Shown: one piece after another, positions 17,937 through 26,727 of the stretch
Position numbering within the stretch: the stretch's first letter is position 1
Layout: every line of letters starts with the position of its first letter
From: Rhodocyclaceae bacterium
GTDB lineage: Bacteria; Pseudomonadota; Gammaproteobacteria; Burkholderiales; Rhodocyclaceae
Assembly (NCBI GenBank): GCA_013426785.1
Contig: JACDZI010000020.1
Location: forward strand, 1 to 45,335
Reading direction: 5' to 3'
DNA length: 45,335 nucleotides
The notes under the pieces: generated by a model
Told to the model about the DNA's origin: nothing
The model's database searches: none
Seen by the model: only the letters and a program-made list of their open reading frames with translations
Position numbers and translations under genes: made by a program

Positions 17937-20228
17937 ATGAAACGATTCACCCAGCGAACCATTACGCTGCTGATTGCAGCAGGCATGGGACTCGCAACGA
18001 CGGCCGCCTGGTCGGCCGAAAGCCTGCAAGACGTATTGAAGCGCCGCAACCTGTCCCAACAGGATCTACTGGCGGCAGCCAAGACCTATGTGCCGACCGG
18101 CAAGCGCGATGAATTTATCGCTTTCAGTTCGGGTGGCCAATCCGGCCAAGTGATTGTGTACGGAATCCCTTCAATGCGCATCCTGAAATATATCGGCGTG
18201 TTCACCCCCGAGCCCTGGCAGGGCTACGGCTACGATGAGGAGTCCAAGAAGGTGCTGGCGGGTGGTCGTATCGATGGCAAGGACATCACGTGGGGCGATA
18301 CCCATCACCCCGGCTTCTCTGAAACCAACGGCGAAGCAGATGGTCAGTTCCTCTTCATCAACGACAAGGCCAACCCGCGTCTTGCAGTACTTGACCTACG
18401 TGACTTTGAAACCAAACAGATCGTCGTCAACCCGATCATGAAATCGGAACACGGCGGCGCCTTCGTGACGCCGAACACCGATTACGTGATTGAAACCGTC
18501 CAATATGCCGCGCCGCTGGAGAACAAGAAGTTCTACCCGCTCGAAGAGTTCAACGAGAAATATCGCGGCGGCATCACCTACTGGAAATTCGACCGCAAGG
18601 AAGGCAAAATCGATCCTAAGCAGTCTTTCTCCCTCGAATTGCCGCCCTACTCGCAGGATCTAGCTGATGCGGGCAAGGGCCCGTCCGACGGCTGGTCGTT
18701 CAACAACTCCTTCTGCTCCGAGCGTTACGTCGGCGGCATCGAAAAGGGCCGCCCCCCGTACGAAGCCGGCTGCTCCGCCAAAGACACCGACTACATGCAC
18801 GTGATCAACTGGAAGCGCGCCGCCGAGCTCGTCAAGGAAGGGAAGGCCAAGAAAATCAACGGCCATGACGTGCTGATGATGGATACCGCCATCAAGGAAG
18901 GCATCCTGTTCCTGATCCCCGAGCCCAAGTCACCACACGGCGTTGACGTCACTCCGGATGGCACCAAGATCGTCGTTGCCGGCAAGCTTGACACTCACGT
19001 ATCCGTGTATTCCTTCGACAAGATCATGGCCGCCATCAAGGCCGGCAAGATCGAATCCAAAGACCCCTACGGCATCCCGGTGCTCAGCATGAAAGACACA
19101 CTGCACACGCAAGTGTCGCTTGGCCTCGGTCCGCTGCATACCCAGTTCGACTCCAAGCCCTGCGTCGCCTATACCTCGCTGTATGTGGATAGCCAGGTCG
19201 CCAAGTGGGACTTCTGCGAAGGCAAGGTGCTTGACAAGATCTCCGTTCATTACAACATCGGTCACCTGATGACGATGGAAGGTGACACCACCAAGCCGGC
19301 CGGCCGCTATCTGGTGGCGCTGAACAAGCTGTCGATCGACCGTTTCAATCCAGTGGGCCCCCTGCACCCTCAGAACCACCAGCTGATCGACATCAGCAAC
19401 GACAAGATGCAGCTGATCTACGACATGCCCATTCCGCTGGGAGAGCCGCACTATGTCGTCGCCATCGACGCCAAGAAGCTGAAGCCTGGCGTGCGCTACA
19501 AGCTGGGCACAGACAGCCGCACCGACAAACCGCACCCGGCTGCCGTGCGTGCCGGCGAAGAGCGCACCGAGAAAAAGGGTAACAAGATCGAGGTCTTTGG
19601 TTCGTTGATCCGTTCGCACATCACGCCGGAAACCATCGAGGCGGAAATCGGCGACGAAGTGACGATCCACCTGACCAACCTCGAGCGCGCCCAGGACGAA
19701 ACCCACGGCTTCACAGTGTCGACCTACAACGTGCATGCCTCCGTCGAACCGGGCAAGACCGTCACGGTCAAGTTCAAGGCCGACAAGGAAGGTGTCTATC
19801 CCTACTACTGCACCGAGTTCTGTTCAGCGCTGCACCTTGAAATGCAGGGTTACCTGCTGGTCAAGCCGAAGGGGTGGAAAGCCACCAAGACCACGCTGGC
19901 CGCCGGCAACTACACGGAAGCCGAATACAAGGCGATCGTGAAAAAGGTAGCGGATACCCAGACAGTCATCGACTCCGTCGTTGGCTACATCACCTCGGTG
20001 AACTACAAGGACTTCCCGGATGCCGTCGCCATGGTTGAGGATGCCTTCGACCAGATCGGCAAGACCAAGGGCCTGAAAGAAAAGCACGAGGCCTTTGCCG
20101 CCAAGAAGGACTGGGAAAACGCCGCCTTGTGGGCCGAGCAGATCTGGCAATATCAGGTCAAGTGTGCCGACCTCGGCATCCGCGCCAAAACCCACCTTGA
20201 ACAGAACGGTGCAAAGAAGGTTAAGTAG
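17937..20228 (+). CDS. nosZ: Nitrous oxide reductase, clade II
   Basis: NosZ reduces N2O to N2 in the periplasm. From ATG 17937 it is 763 residues, with a Sec signal peptide (MKRFTQRTITLLIAAGMG, then ATTAAWS) and no twin-arginine motif, which marks clade II. The beta-propeller holds the CuZ histidines (DTHHPGFSETNGEADG near 123, EHGGAF, HGVDVTPDG, then LGPLHTQF and GHLMTMEGD). The C-terminal cupredoxin domain has the CuA motif CTEFCSALHLEM with Cys625, Cys629, His633 and Met636. RBS GAAGGGAG stands before the ATG. The box at 17813 indicates anaerobic/NO control, and an intrinsic terminator follows at once, so nosZ is probably a mono- or highly expressed cistron. Confidence 0.98.
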   Translation: MKRFTQRTITLLIAAGMGLATTAAWSAESLQDVLKRRNLSQQDLLAAAKTYVPTGKRDEFIAFSSGGQSGQVIVYGIPSMRILKYIGVFTPEPWQGYGYDEESKKVLAGGRIDGKDITWGDTHHPGFSETNGEADGQFLFINDKANPRLAVLDLRDFETKQIVVNPIMKSEHGGAFVTPNTDYVIETVQYAAPLENKKFYPLEEFNEKYRGGITYWKFDRKEGKIDPKQSFSLELPPYSQDLADAGKGPSDGWSFNNSFCSERYVGGIEKGRPPYEAGCSAKDTDYMHVINWKRAAELVKEGKAKKINGHDVLMMDTAIKEGILFLIPEPKSPHGVDVTPDGTKIVVAGKLDTHVSVYSFDKIMAAIKAGKIESKDPYGIPVLSMKDTLHTQVSLGLGPLHTQFDSKPCVAYTSLYVDSQVAKWDFCEGKVLDKISVHYNIGHLMTMEGDTTKPAGRYLVALNKLSIDRFNPVGPLHPQNHQLIDISNDKMQLIYDMPIPLGEPHYVVAIDAKKLKPGVRYKLGTDSRTDKPHPAAVRAGEERTEKKGNKIEVFGSLIRSHITPETIEAEIGDEVTIHLTNLERAQDETHGFTVSTYNVHASVEPGKTVTVKFKADKEGVYPYYCTEFCSALHLEMQGYLLVKPKGWKATKTTLAAGNYTEAEYKAIVKKVADTQTVIDSVVGYITSVNYKDFPDAVAMVEDAFDQIGKTKGLKEKHEAFAAKKDWENAALWAEQIWQYQVKCADLGIRAKTHLEQNGAKKVK

Positions 20229-20252
20229 CACTCACGGGTAGTTCCAAATATG

Positions 20253-20279
20253 GGGGAGCGGAAAACCGCTCCCCTTTTT
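20253..20279 (+). terminator. Rho-independent terminator after nosZ
   Basis: GGGGAGCGG, loop AAAA, CCGCTCCCC, then TTTTT: a 9-bp perfect stem 24 nt after the nosZ stop. Little read-through is expected, so the kinase and the later nos genes need their own promoters. Confidence 0.93.
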
Positions 20280-20327
20280 ATTGGTGTAAAACAAGCGCCG
20301 CTAGGCATTGAGAAAATATCCGTACGC

Positions 20328-22190
20328 ATGCGCTCTGAATCAAGAAAGCCTGAAAAATCACATGAAGGTCCGCTTGCGCAGGTAGCCGGACCAGCAGTGA
20401 TGCTCCTCCTCGCCGTCCTCTGGTCGCTTCTGGTACTTTTCTCGCTTTGGACACAACGGGAACAACTCAACAGCACGGCACACCAACTTGCCAGGATTGA
20501 TGCCATCGCCAACCTAAAAAAGGACATGGCAATTCGGAAGTGGGCATCCCAGGTCGGCGGCGTCTATATCAACGAAGCCAACGCTCCGAACATAGACGCT
20601 TTCAGTGAGCAGGAACGGCTTTGGGCAAGTTCCACGACTGGCACGTCAGTGAAACTGATATCACTGGCATCAATGCACATCCTGCTGGGTATTCAAGAAG
20701 TCAGCAACAAGGAGTACGGCACCAAAGAGCGACTAACGTCTTTGCAACTACACAATCGCGATAATGCTCCCGACGAGTGGGAACAAAAAGCACTGAAAAC
20801 CCTTGAGGCCGGCTCCGAAATGATCACAGAAGCCATGCCTCGCAAGGGGGGACATGGCCTCATGCGGGTAATGATCCCCATGCGCATGGAAGAAGAATGC
20901 CTCGAATGTCACCGCGAAACCCTGGTGCCTGTAGGGGGGCTGCGGGGCGCTGCTGCGGTTTCCATTGACTTGAACACCTACTGGTCGGCCCAAGAATCAA
21001 CTTGGCGCACTATCCAGTATTGGCATCTTGGCATCTGGCTTGCTGGCCTGGCAACTCTCTATGCCTACTCGTCGTTCCTGCGCCAGCGCTCTATCGAACA
21101 CTTAAGACAGGATCAGCAGCGTCGTGAAACGGAGGCGGCTTTCTCGGCCATGGCCGAAGGTGCTGTGATTACCGATGCGCATGGCGATATTCTTTGGGTA
21201 AACGATGCTTTTTGTCACATTTATGGCTATTCGCGGGAGGAGATCATCGGTAGAAACCCCAGACTTTTAAAGTCGGGGCATCATGACGATCGCTTTTACC
21301 GCCAACTCTGGGGTACCCTCGCACAGCGGGGACGATGGCGCGGTGAAATCTGGAACCGCCGAAAGAATGGTGAGATTTTCCCTGAGGAAATTTCGATACA
21401 GGCTCTGCGTGGCACTCATGGCGAAACGGTTCGCTACGTCTCAATTTTCTCCGATATCACTGAACGAAAACGCAGTGAAGATGAATTGCAACAACACCAA
21501 CGACGCCTGGAGGAATCCGAGACCCAATTAAGGGAACTGGCGGCATTTTTGCAAACCGTTCGCGAAGAGGAGCGTACCCGCATCGCGAGAGAACTCCACG
21601 ATGAACTGGGTCAGGCATTAATTGCCTTGAGACTCGATCTTGGCTGGCTGCGTGGAAAGTTTGGCACGCAAAGCACATCGGACTTGTCGGCGGCAGAACG
21701 AGTCGCCTCGGCGTTAAGCGTTGTTGAACAGAGCATTGTCTCGCTGCGCCGAATCTCGGAAGATTTGCGGCCGGCGATGCTCGACAGCCTTGGTTTGGCC
21801 GCAGCCATAGAGCATCATGTAACGCAATTCACTCAACGTACGGGTATCTCCTGCCAGGTGAACATGAATCGCGAAGAGTTTGATCTTCCGAGTAATCTAG
21901 CCACAGCGATATTCCGTATCGTTCAAGAAACCCTAACCAATGTCGCCCGCCATTCCGGGGCCAGTGAGGTTACAGTTGATGTCACAGAAAATGAAATGGG
22001 TATTCGGCTGGACGTTGCTGACAATGGCCGCGGCTTCGACGTTGCCAACCCGACGAAGAGATTCGGGCTGTTAGGCATACGCGAGCGCATTACAATGCTT
22101 GGGGGTAGCTTGGAAATCCATAGTAAGCCGGATAGCGGTGCGCGCATCGAAGGCTGGCTACCATTTCGCAATGAAGTCGAACATGATTAA
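20328..22190 (+). CDS. Heme-binding DUF3365-PAS hybrid sensor histidine kinase (NarX/LuxR-type pair)
   Basis: From ATG 20328 the product has 620 residues. A membrane span (about 22-45) leads to a periplasmic DUF3365-like domain with a c-type heme motif CLECH (Cys191, Cys194, His195; in EEECLECHRE). A second span (about 225-250) follows, then a PAS domain (EGAVITDAHGDILWVNDAF, ERKR at its end), a coiled linker, the HisKA_3 H-box RTRIARELHDELGQ with His424, and a HATPase (NGRGFD, FGLLGIRER). An extracytoplasmic heme suggests redox or NO sensing. The next gene is its response regulator. Base use is visibly lower in GC than in the nos genes on either side, so this pair may have been acquired separately. 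An earlier start at 20250 would overlap the nosZ terminator. Confidence 0.85.
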   Translation: MRSESRKPEKSHEGPLAQVAGPAVMLLLAVLWSLLVLFSLWTQREQLNSTAHQLARIDAIANLKKDMAIRKWASQVGGVYINEANAPNIDAFSEQERLWASSTTGTSVKLISLASMHILLGIQEVSNKEYGTKERLTSLQLHNRDNAPDEWEQKALKTLEAGSEMITEAMPRKGGHGLMRVMIPMRMEEECLECHRETLVPVGGLRGAAAVSIDLNTYWSAQESTWRTIQYWHLGIWLAGLATLYAYSSFLRQRSIEHLRQDQQRRETEAAFSAMAEGAVITDAHGDILWVNDAFCHIYGYSREEIIGRNPRLLKSGHHDDRFYRQLWGTLAQRGRWRGEIWNRRKNGEIFPEEISIQALRGTHGETVRYVSIFSDITERKRSEDELQQHQRRLEESETQLRELAAFLQTVREEERTRIARELHDELGQALIALRLDLGWLRGKFGTQSTSDLSAAERVASALSVVEQSIVSLRRISEDLRPAMLDSLGLAAAIEHHVTQFTQRTGISCQVNMNREEFDLPSNLATAIFRIVQETLTNVARHSGASEVTVDVTENEMGIRLDVADNGRGFDVANPTKRFGLLGIRERITMLGGSLEIHSKPDSGARIEGWLPFRNEVEHD

Positions 22191-22833
22191 AACACTCATA
22201 GCCGACGACCATGCGATCCTGCGTGCCGGCCTCAAGCACCTCCTTTCCGAATATCCGGACATCGTAGTTGCCGGCGAAGCAATCAATGGTCATGAGGCAC
22301 TCGCCAGAGTTCAAGCGGAGGACTGGAGTGTAGTGGTACTTGATATGTCGATGCCAGGGAAAAGCGGCATCGAACTTATCAAGCAAATCAAACAACTCGC
22401 GCCCAAGCTACCGATCCTGATTCTTAGCATGCACAAGGAAGATGTGTATGCCGTACGCGCACTCAAGGCCGGTGCTTCTGGCTACCTTTGTAAGGACAAC
22501 GCTGAAGAGCAATTGGTCGTTGCCTTACGTAAGGTAGCTGCCGGCGGGCTTTACATCAGTGCAACGGTCGCGGAGAAATTGGCAATTGGTATGTTGCACG
22601 GTGATGCGCAGGAAACGCCTCCCCATACACGCCTATCCGACCGCGAGTATCAGATATTTGAGGCTATCGCGGGAGGTGAGGGTCTCACGGAGATTGCGCT
22701 GAGACTAAATCTCAGCGTGAAGACCGTCAGCACACACAAGACCCATGTGATGGAAAAGATGGGCTGCACCAACGTCGCGGAACTGATCCGCTACGCGATC
22801 CTGCACAAACTAGAGCCTGACATTGCTGAATAG
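22183..22833 (+). CDS. NarL/FixJ-family response regulator
   Basis: 216 residues from ATG 22183 (MIKTLIADDHAIL): receiver domain with acidic Asp8/Asp9, phosphoacceptor Asp54 in VVVLDMSMPGKSG and the later Lys-containing YLCKDNAEEQ, then a LuxR-type HTH (RLSDREYQIFEAIAGGEGLTEIA and VKTVSTHKTHVMEKMG). The start overlaps the kinase 3' end by 8 nt, so kinase and regulator are made together. ATG 22171 (MKSNMIKTL) is an alternative. A target could be the palindromic sites at 22920-22946 just downstream, but this is only inference. Confidence 0.92.
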   Translation: MIKTLIADDHAILRAGLKHLLSEYPDIVVAGEAINGHEALARVQAEDWSVVVLDMSMPGKSGIELIKQIKQLAPKLPILILSMHKEDVYAVRALKAGASGYLCKDNAEEQLVVALRKVAAGGLYISATVAEKLAIGMLHGDAQETPPHTRLSDREYQIFEAIAGGEGLTEIALRLNLSVKTVSTHKTHVMEKMGCTNVAELIRYAILHKLEPDIAE

Positions 22834-22919
22834 GAATATTCCTACCTGCGAAATCAGCATCGGACGGATGTTTTTGTTCGAGACAGCCAACTATGATTTC
22901 GGAACTGAAGCTGCGACGG

Positions 22920-22946
22920 ATTGTCACATGTGGCAATAAGTCACAA
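22920..22946. promoter_or_regulatory. Overlapping palindromes upstream of the nosZ relic and cytochrome genes
   Basis: ATTGTCACATGTGGCAAT (22920-22937) is a palindrome with one mismatched pair. TGTGGCAATAAGTCACA (22929-22945) is a second inverted repeat sharing its right arm. Together they give three half-sites of the type TTGYCACA. It is neither a standard FNR box nor a CRP site. It lies in the 335-nt gap before the cytochrome genes, where a promoter is needed after the nosZ terminator. Confidence 0.4.
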
Positions 22947-23006
22947 AACACGATCCGGAAAGTACTCAGCAGCCCTTCAGCCTTTCAATCTTGAGGGAGT
23001 CCTGCC

Positions 23007-23087
23007 ATGAAGAAACTCACCCAGCAAACCATACCGTTGCTGCTTGCAGTTGGCATGAGACTCAAGGCTGCCAAGAAGGTTAAGTAA
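23007..23087 (+). pseudogene. nosZ relic: start and end codons only
   Basis: A 26-codon frame reads MKKLTQQTIPLLLAVGMRL then KAAKKVK and stops. Its first 17-19 codons match the NosZ signal peptide (MKRFTQRTITLLIAAGMGL), and its last codons with the sequence AAGAAGGTTAAGTA match the NosZ C-terminus (GAKKVK). The leader CTTGAGGGAGTCCTGCC resembles the nosZ leader CTTGAAGGGAGTTCAATC. The simplest reading is a second nosZ copy that lost almost all internal codons. The product, if made, would be only a signal-like peptide; its retained ribosome-binding site could matter for the genes downstream. Confidence 0.75.
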
Positions 23088-23168
23088 CTTGTGTTAATCC
23101 AAGGAAATTAGCGGTGAGCATGTGAGCATCTATACACTGCTCCTCGCCAATTCACGAAAGGAAAATCC

Positions 23169-23483
23169 ATGATGCAAACCCTGTTGATCGCGACGGCGCT
23201 GCTTGCCTCCACCGCAGCGCACGCCGCCCTCGATGGCGCTGTGCTGTATAACGAAAAGACCTGTGTCGCCTGCCACGGCAAGAACGCCAACAAGCCGCTG
23301 ACACCGCTGTATCCGAGGCTCGCCGGCCAGAACGCCGCCTATGCCGAAGCGCAGATGAAGGACATCAAGAGCGGTGCGCGCAACAACGGTCAGACCGCTG
23401 CGATGAAAGGCGTGATGCACCTCGTCAGCGACGAGGAAATCAAGGCGCTGGCTGAGTATCTGTCGAAGCTCAAGCCGAACTGA
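23169..23483 (+). CDS. nosC1: Periplasmic monoheme cytochrome c of the nos cluster (NosC1-like)
   Basis: 104 residues: signal peptide ending THAHA-like (STAAHA|AL), one heme motif CVACH (after EKT), then a PRLAGQNAAYAEAQMKDIKSGAR segment and the axial Met region (NNGQTAAMKGVMH). It is a class I small cytochrome of the c553/c4-half type. It stands first in the second nos segment, where clade II clusters keep a cytochrome pair that passes electrons to NosZ. Two Met starts are possible (23169 or 23172). A weak RBS, GAAAGGA, precedes. Confidence 0.85.
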   Translation: MMQTLLIATALLASTAAHAALDGAVLYNEKTCVACHGKNANKPLTPLYPRLAGQNAAYAEAQMKDIKSGARNNGQTAAMKGVMHLVSDEEIKALAEYLSKLKPN

Positions 23484-23577
23484 AACGACGATCTGCACTG
23501 GCAGTTGATGCATATCAATGAAGTCTCACCAGCCCCGGCGCCAGAGTCCTGATCACCGCAACCAAGAGGATATTTCC

Positions 23578-24315
23578 ATGAAAAAGTTTCTAGCCATGGC
23601 CATTGCAGCCGCCCTGATCCCTACTACCGCCGTCATGGCCGGCCCGCCCGCCCCGAAGGCCCATGGCATCGAATCGAAGGATTACCAGTGGGCGAAGATG
23701 GAAGGCGAACTCAAGGCCGCCCTGGACGCCAAGGGCGACCCGAAGTCCGGCGAAGAAGGCTACGAGATCTGCGGCGCCTGCCACCTGCCTTCCGGCGCGG
23801 GCCGCCCCGATGGCACCTTCCCGCAGCTGGCCGGCCAGCACACCACCGTGCTGATCAAACAGATGGCCGACATCCGCATGGGCATGCGCGACAACCCGAC
23901 CATGTATCCCTTCGCCAAGGAACTGGTCGACCCGCAGGAACTGGCGCACGTTGCCGCCTATATCCAGAACCTGTGCATTCCCATCGACCACGGCAAATAC
24001 GAAGGCCCCGATGCCACGTTGCAGGTTACCAAGGGTAAGGAGCTGTATGAAAAGCAGTGCGTGGAATGCCATGGTAAAAACGGCGAAGGCGACAAGGCCA
24101 AGTTCTACCCGGTGATCGCCGGCCAGCACTACAAATACCTGCTGCGCCAGATGACCGAGATTCGTGACGGCCACCGCCGCAACGCGAACCCGGACATGGT
24201 GAAGATCATCAAGCCCTACACCAATGACCAACTGGTGGCAATCTCCGCTTACCAGGCCAGCATGTCAATGCCGGGCGCGATGTGCAAACCCAAGGCCAAG
24301 GCCAAGAAAAAGTAG
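23578..24315 (+). CDS. nosC2: Diheme cytochrome c of the nos cluster (NosC2-like)
   Basis: 245 residues from ATG 23578 (MKKFLAMAIAAALIPTTAVMA signal peptide). Two CXXCH motifs, CGACH and CVECH, lie in two homologous halves each with the FPQLAGQH / YPVIAGQHYKYLLRQM pattern of c4-type cytochromes, and each half has its Met ligand region. The basic tail KPKAKAKKK is unusual and could give electrostatic docking. It likely relays electrons from the quinol-side proteins to NosZ. 94 nt after the monoheme cytochrome. Confidence 0.88.
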   Translation: MKKFLAMAIAAALIPTTAVMAGPPAPKAHGIESKDYQWAKMEGELKAALDAKGDPKSGEEGYEICGACHLPSGAGRPDGTFPQLAGQHTTVLIKQMADIRMGMRDNPTMYPFAKELVDPQELAHVAAYIQNLCIPIDHGKYEGPDATLQVTKGKELYEKQCVECHGKNGEGDKAKFYPVIAGQHYKYLLRQMTEIRDGHRRNANPDMVKIIKPYTNDQLVAISAYQASMSMPGAMCKPKAKAKKK

Positions 24316-24330
24316 GCTCACGATAAACTC

Positions 24331-25317
24331 ATGCCAGCCCCAGCCAAAAACAACAAGGTCATCAGCGGCCTCACGCTTATTGCACTGGCGGCGATCATCG
24401 CCGCCTATTTCTCCCCGATCTGGTGGGTGTCGCTGACGGCCCCCAACTATCCACCGGACGCCTTCCCCGATGGCATCCGCATCCATTTCCATTTCGACGG
24501 TGTCTATAACGGCTGCAAGGCGGCGCGGAAAGGCAGCCAGCAGGCCGGCGAAATCATCGAAAAAGACCTCGGCCACGACGACGAGCGCTTCAACCCGATC
24601 CTCGACCAGAAAAAGGATTTCAACCAAGGCGCAGCAGGCCTCGACTGCGTGCATGAGATGAACACCATCAACCACTACGTCGGCATGTTCCCCATCTCCA
24701 CGGGGGCGCCGGTGGAAAAACCGCTTGCCAAGTTCTTCTTCGGCTCTTTCGCCGTGATGTTACTGGCCTTCGCCATCACCCGGCAAAAGCTGCGCCTCAT
24801 GGTAATGGCAGTGGGGTTCACCTTAGTTGCGGCCTGGGCGATCGTCGACCAGTATGTGCTCGGCCACCTGGCCAGCCATGTCGAGGAATATGTGCGTGAA
24901 GCCGGCACCTTCTTCAATGAACCCGACAAAATCAAGCACTGGGGCGACAACGTGACGCTCTACAGCAACATCGCCATCACCGGCCTGATCGTGATCATGG
25001 CTGCCTTCGTGCTGGGCGTGTGGAAGATCCGCAACTTCGAGTTGCTGCTGGCGCTGGTGCCGGGTCTGCTACCCGTCTATTTCGTTATCGAGTATGCCGG
25101 CTGGCTGTGGTTCTTCGGCCACAACATGCACCCCTGGGGCGCCTTCACGGTCAAGCCCTTCATGCCGACAGTGTTTGGCGAGGGCAAGGTTGCGCAGTTC
25201 TCCACTTACTCCTATCCCTACTGGGGCTACGGCTTGCTCCTGCTGGCCTTCGTCTGCCTGATCCTGGCGCTGCTGATGCGCCGCAAGCAACTACGCGAAC
25301 AGGCACAGGGGCAATAA
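24331..25317 (+). CDS. nosB: NosB-like polytopic membrane protein
   Basis: 328 residues with six predicted spans: one near residues 10-28, then a large periplasmic loop (about 30-130; NYPPDAFPDGIRIHFHFDG, CVHEMNTINHYVGMFP with two conserved His and one Cys), and five more spans (LAKFFFGSFAVMLLAFA onward). It is specific to clade II nos clusters, where it is called NosB; its function in electron transfer or assembly is not settled. It is 15 nt after the diheme cytochrome gene and abuts nosD (TAA-ATG). Confidence 0.85.
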   Translation: MPAPAKNNKVISGLTLIALAAIIAAYFSPIWWVSLTAPNYPPDAFPDGIRIHFHFDGVYNGCKAARKGSQQAGEIIEKDLGHDDERFNPILDQKKDFNQGAAGLDCVHEMNTINHYVGMFPISTGAPVEKPLAKFFFGSFAVMLLAFAITRQKLRLMVMAVGFTLVAAWAIVDQYVLGHLASHVEEYVREAGTFFNEPDKIKHWGDNVTLYSNIAITGLIVIMAAFVLGVWKIRNFELLLALVPGLLPVYFVIEYAGWLWFFGHNMHPWGAFTVKPFMPTVFGEGKVAQFSTYSYPYWGYGLLLLAFVCLILALLMRRKQLREQAQGQ

Positions 25318-26727
25318 ATGCTGCACTGGCGCACCGCCCTGCCGGGCTTGGCCCTAGGTGCATTTTCCATGCTAGTCACTGCCCAGGGCGTCAGCGACTT
25401 GGTCGGGCTGGGCGAGACCTCCGGCAAGCTCGGTTCGTCTGCCGACCTATCGACCGCACCGCGCGTTTCGGTCGACCGACCCAAGCCGACTTTTCCGCTC
25501 TACGAGCGCGACAAGCGCATGCATGGCTACCCGCCCTTTCAGGAGTTGGTGGATGCCGCACCGGAAGGTTCCGTGCTCAAACCGCCGCCCGGCCACTATG
25601 CCGGCCCGGTGGTTCTCAAGAAAACCCTGACCATCGATGGTGGCGGTCAGGTCACCATCGACGCCGGCGACCGTGGCACAGTATTTTCGCTGGAGGCCAA
25701 CAACGCCATCCTGCGCGGCCTGCACCTCACCGGTTCAGGCGACAACCACGACACCGACGATTCCTGCCTAGATGTGCGCGGCCACCAGAACATCGTCGAG
25801 AACTTGGTAATCGACAACTGCCTGTTCGGCATCGACTTCAAGCAGTCGAGCAACGGCATCATCCGTGGCAACCAGGTGCAGTCGAAGCCCTTTAACCTGG
25901 GCGTGCGCGGCGACGGCATCCGCCTCTGGTATAGCAACAACAACCTGATCGAGAACAACCTGATCACCGATTCGCGCGACAACGTGGCCTGGTATTCCCA
26001 CCGCAACATCTACCGCAACAACGAAGGCCGTCGCAGCCGCTATTCGATCCATTTCATGTTCGCCAACAACAACCTCGTCGAGAACAACCGCTTCTACGAC
26101 AACGCGGTGGGCATCTATTTCATGTACATGGAAGGTGGCGGCGCGCGCAATAACGTCATCTCGCACGCCAACGGCGCCACCGGCATGGCGCTGGGCTTCA
26201 AGGAAGCCTCGGACATCTTCATCGAGAACAACGAGATCATCTACAGCGCGGTCGGCGTCGGCTCCGACCTCTCGCCCTTCCAGCCGGAGACGACGATTCG
26301 CTTCAAGGGCAACCGCTTCGCCTACAACGGCATCGCCGTACAACTGACCAGCGAACTGGGCGGCAACCTTTTCGAGGACAACATCTTCGAGGGTAACCTG
26401 ACCGATGTGTTCCAGGCCGGACGCAGCAATAGCGAAGGCGCGAAGAACCAATGGAACGGCAACTACTTTGATAACTATCAGGGCTTCGACAAGAACGATG
26501 ACGGTATTGGCGACACGCCACATGAGGACTATGCCTATGCCGACCAGATCTGGATGGAGATTCCTCCGGCGCGCTTTTTCAAGACCTCGCCGGTGCTGGA
26601 ACTGCTGAATTTCCTCGAACGTCTGGCGCCTTTCTCGACCCCCGACCTGATGGCACGCGACCCGCGACCGCACATGAACAAACTTCCGATAAAAAGTACC
26701 ATCACCTCCCCAGGAAACCCAGGATGA
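25318..26727 (+). CDS. nosD: NosD, periplasmic copper-assembly protein
   Basis: 469 residues: signal peptide (MLHWRTALPGLALGAFSMLV), then a right-handed parallel beta-helix of CASH repeats visible as regular NN-x-IxxN steps (NIVENLVIDN, NNNLIENNLITD, NNNLVENNRFYDNA). NosD works with the NosFY ATPase/permease to build the CuZ [4Cu:2S] site of NosZ in the periplasm. It starts directly after nosB and overlaps nosG by 4 nt (ATGA). Confidence 0.96.
   Translation: MLHWRTALPGLALGAFSMLVTAQGVSDLVGLGETSGKLGSSADLSTAPRVSVDRPKPTFPLYERDKRMHGYPPFQELVDAAPEGSVLKPPPGHYAGPVVLKKTLTIDGGGQVTIDAGDRGTVFSLEANNAILRGLHLTGSGDNHDTDDSCLDVRGHQNIVENLVIDNCLFGIDFKQSSNGIIRGNQVQSKPFNLGVRGDGIRLWYSNNNLIENNLITDSRDNVAWYSHRNIYRNNEGRRSRYSIHFMFANNNLVENNRFYDNAVGIYFMYMEGGGARNNVISHANGATGMALGFKEASDIFIENNEIIYSAVGVGSDLSPFQPETTIRFKGNRFAYNGIAVQLTSELGGNLFEDNIFEGNLTDVFQAGRSNSEGAKNQWNGNYFDNYQGFDKNDDGIGDTPHEDYAYADQIWMEIPPARFFKTSPVLELLNFLERLAPFSTPDLMARDPRPHMNKLPIKSTITSPGNPG

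Noticed and set aside
17285-18082. Longer 265-codon version of the FixH-like gene
   Set aside because: The extra N-terminal part would run over the divergent promoter and nosZ start; the 17755 start places the membrane anchor correctly at the N-terminus.
20250-20327. Upstream start for the sensor kinase at 20250
   Set aside because: It would be translated from inside the nosZ terminator hairpin; ATG 20328 gives a normal N-terminus before the first membrane span.
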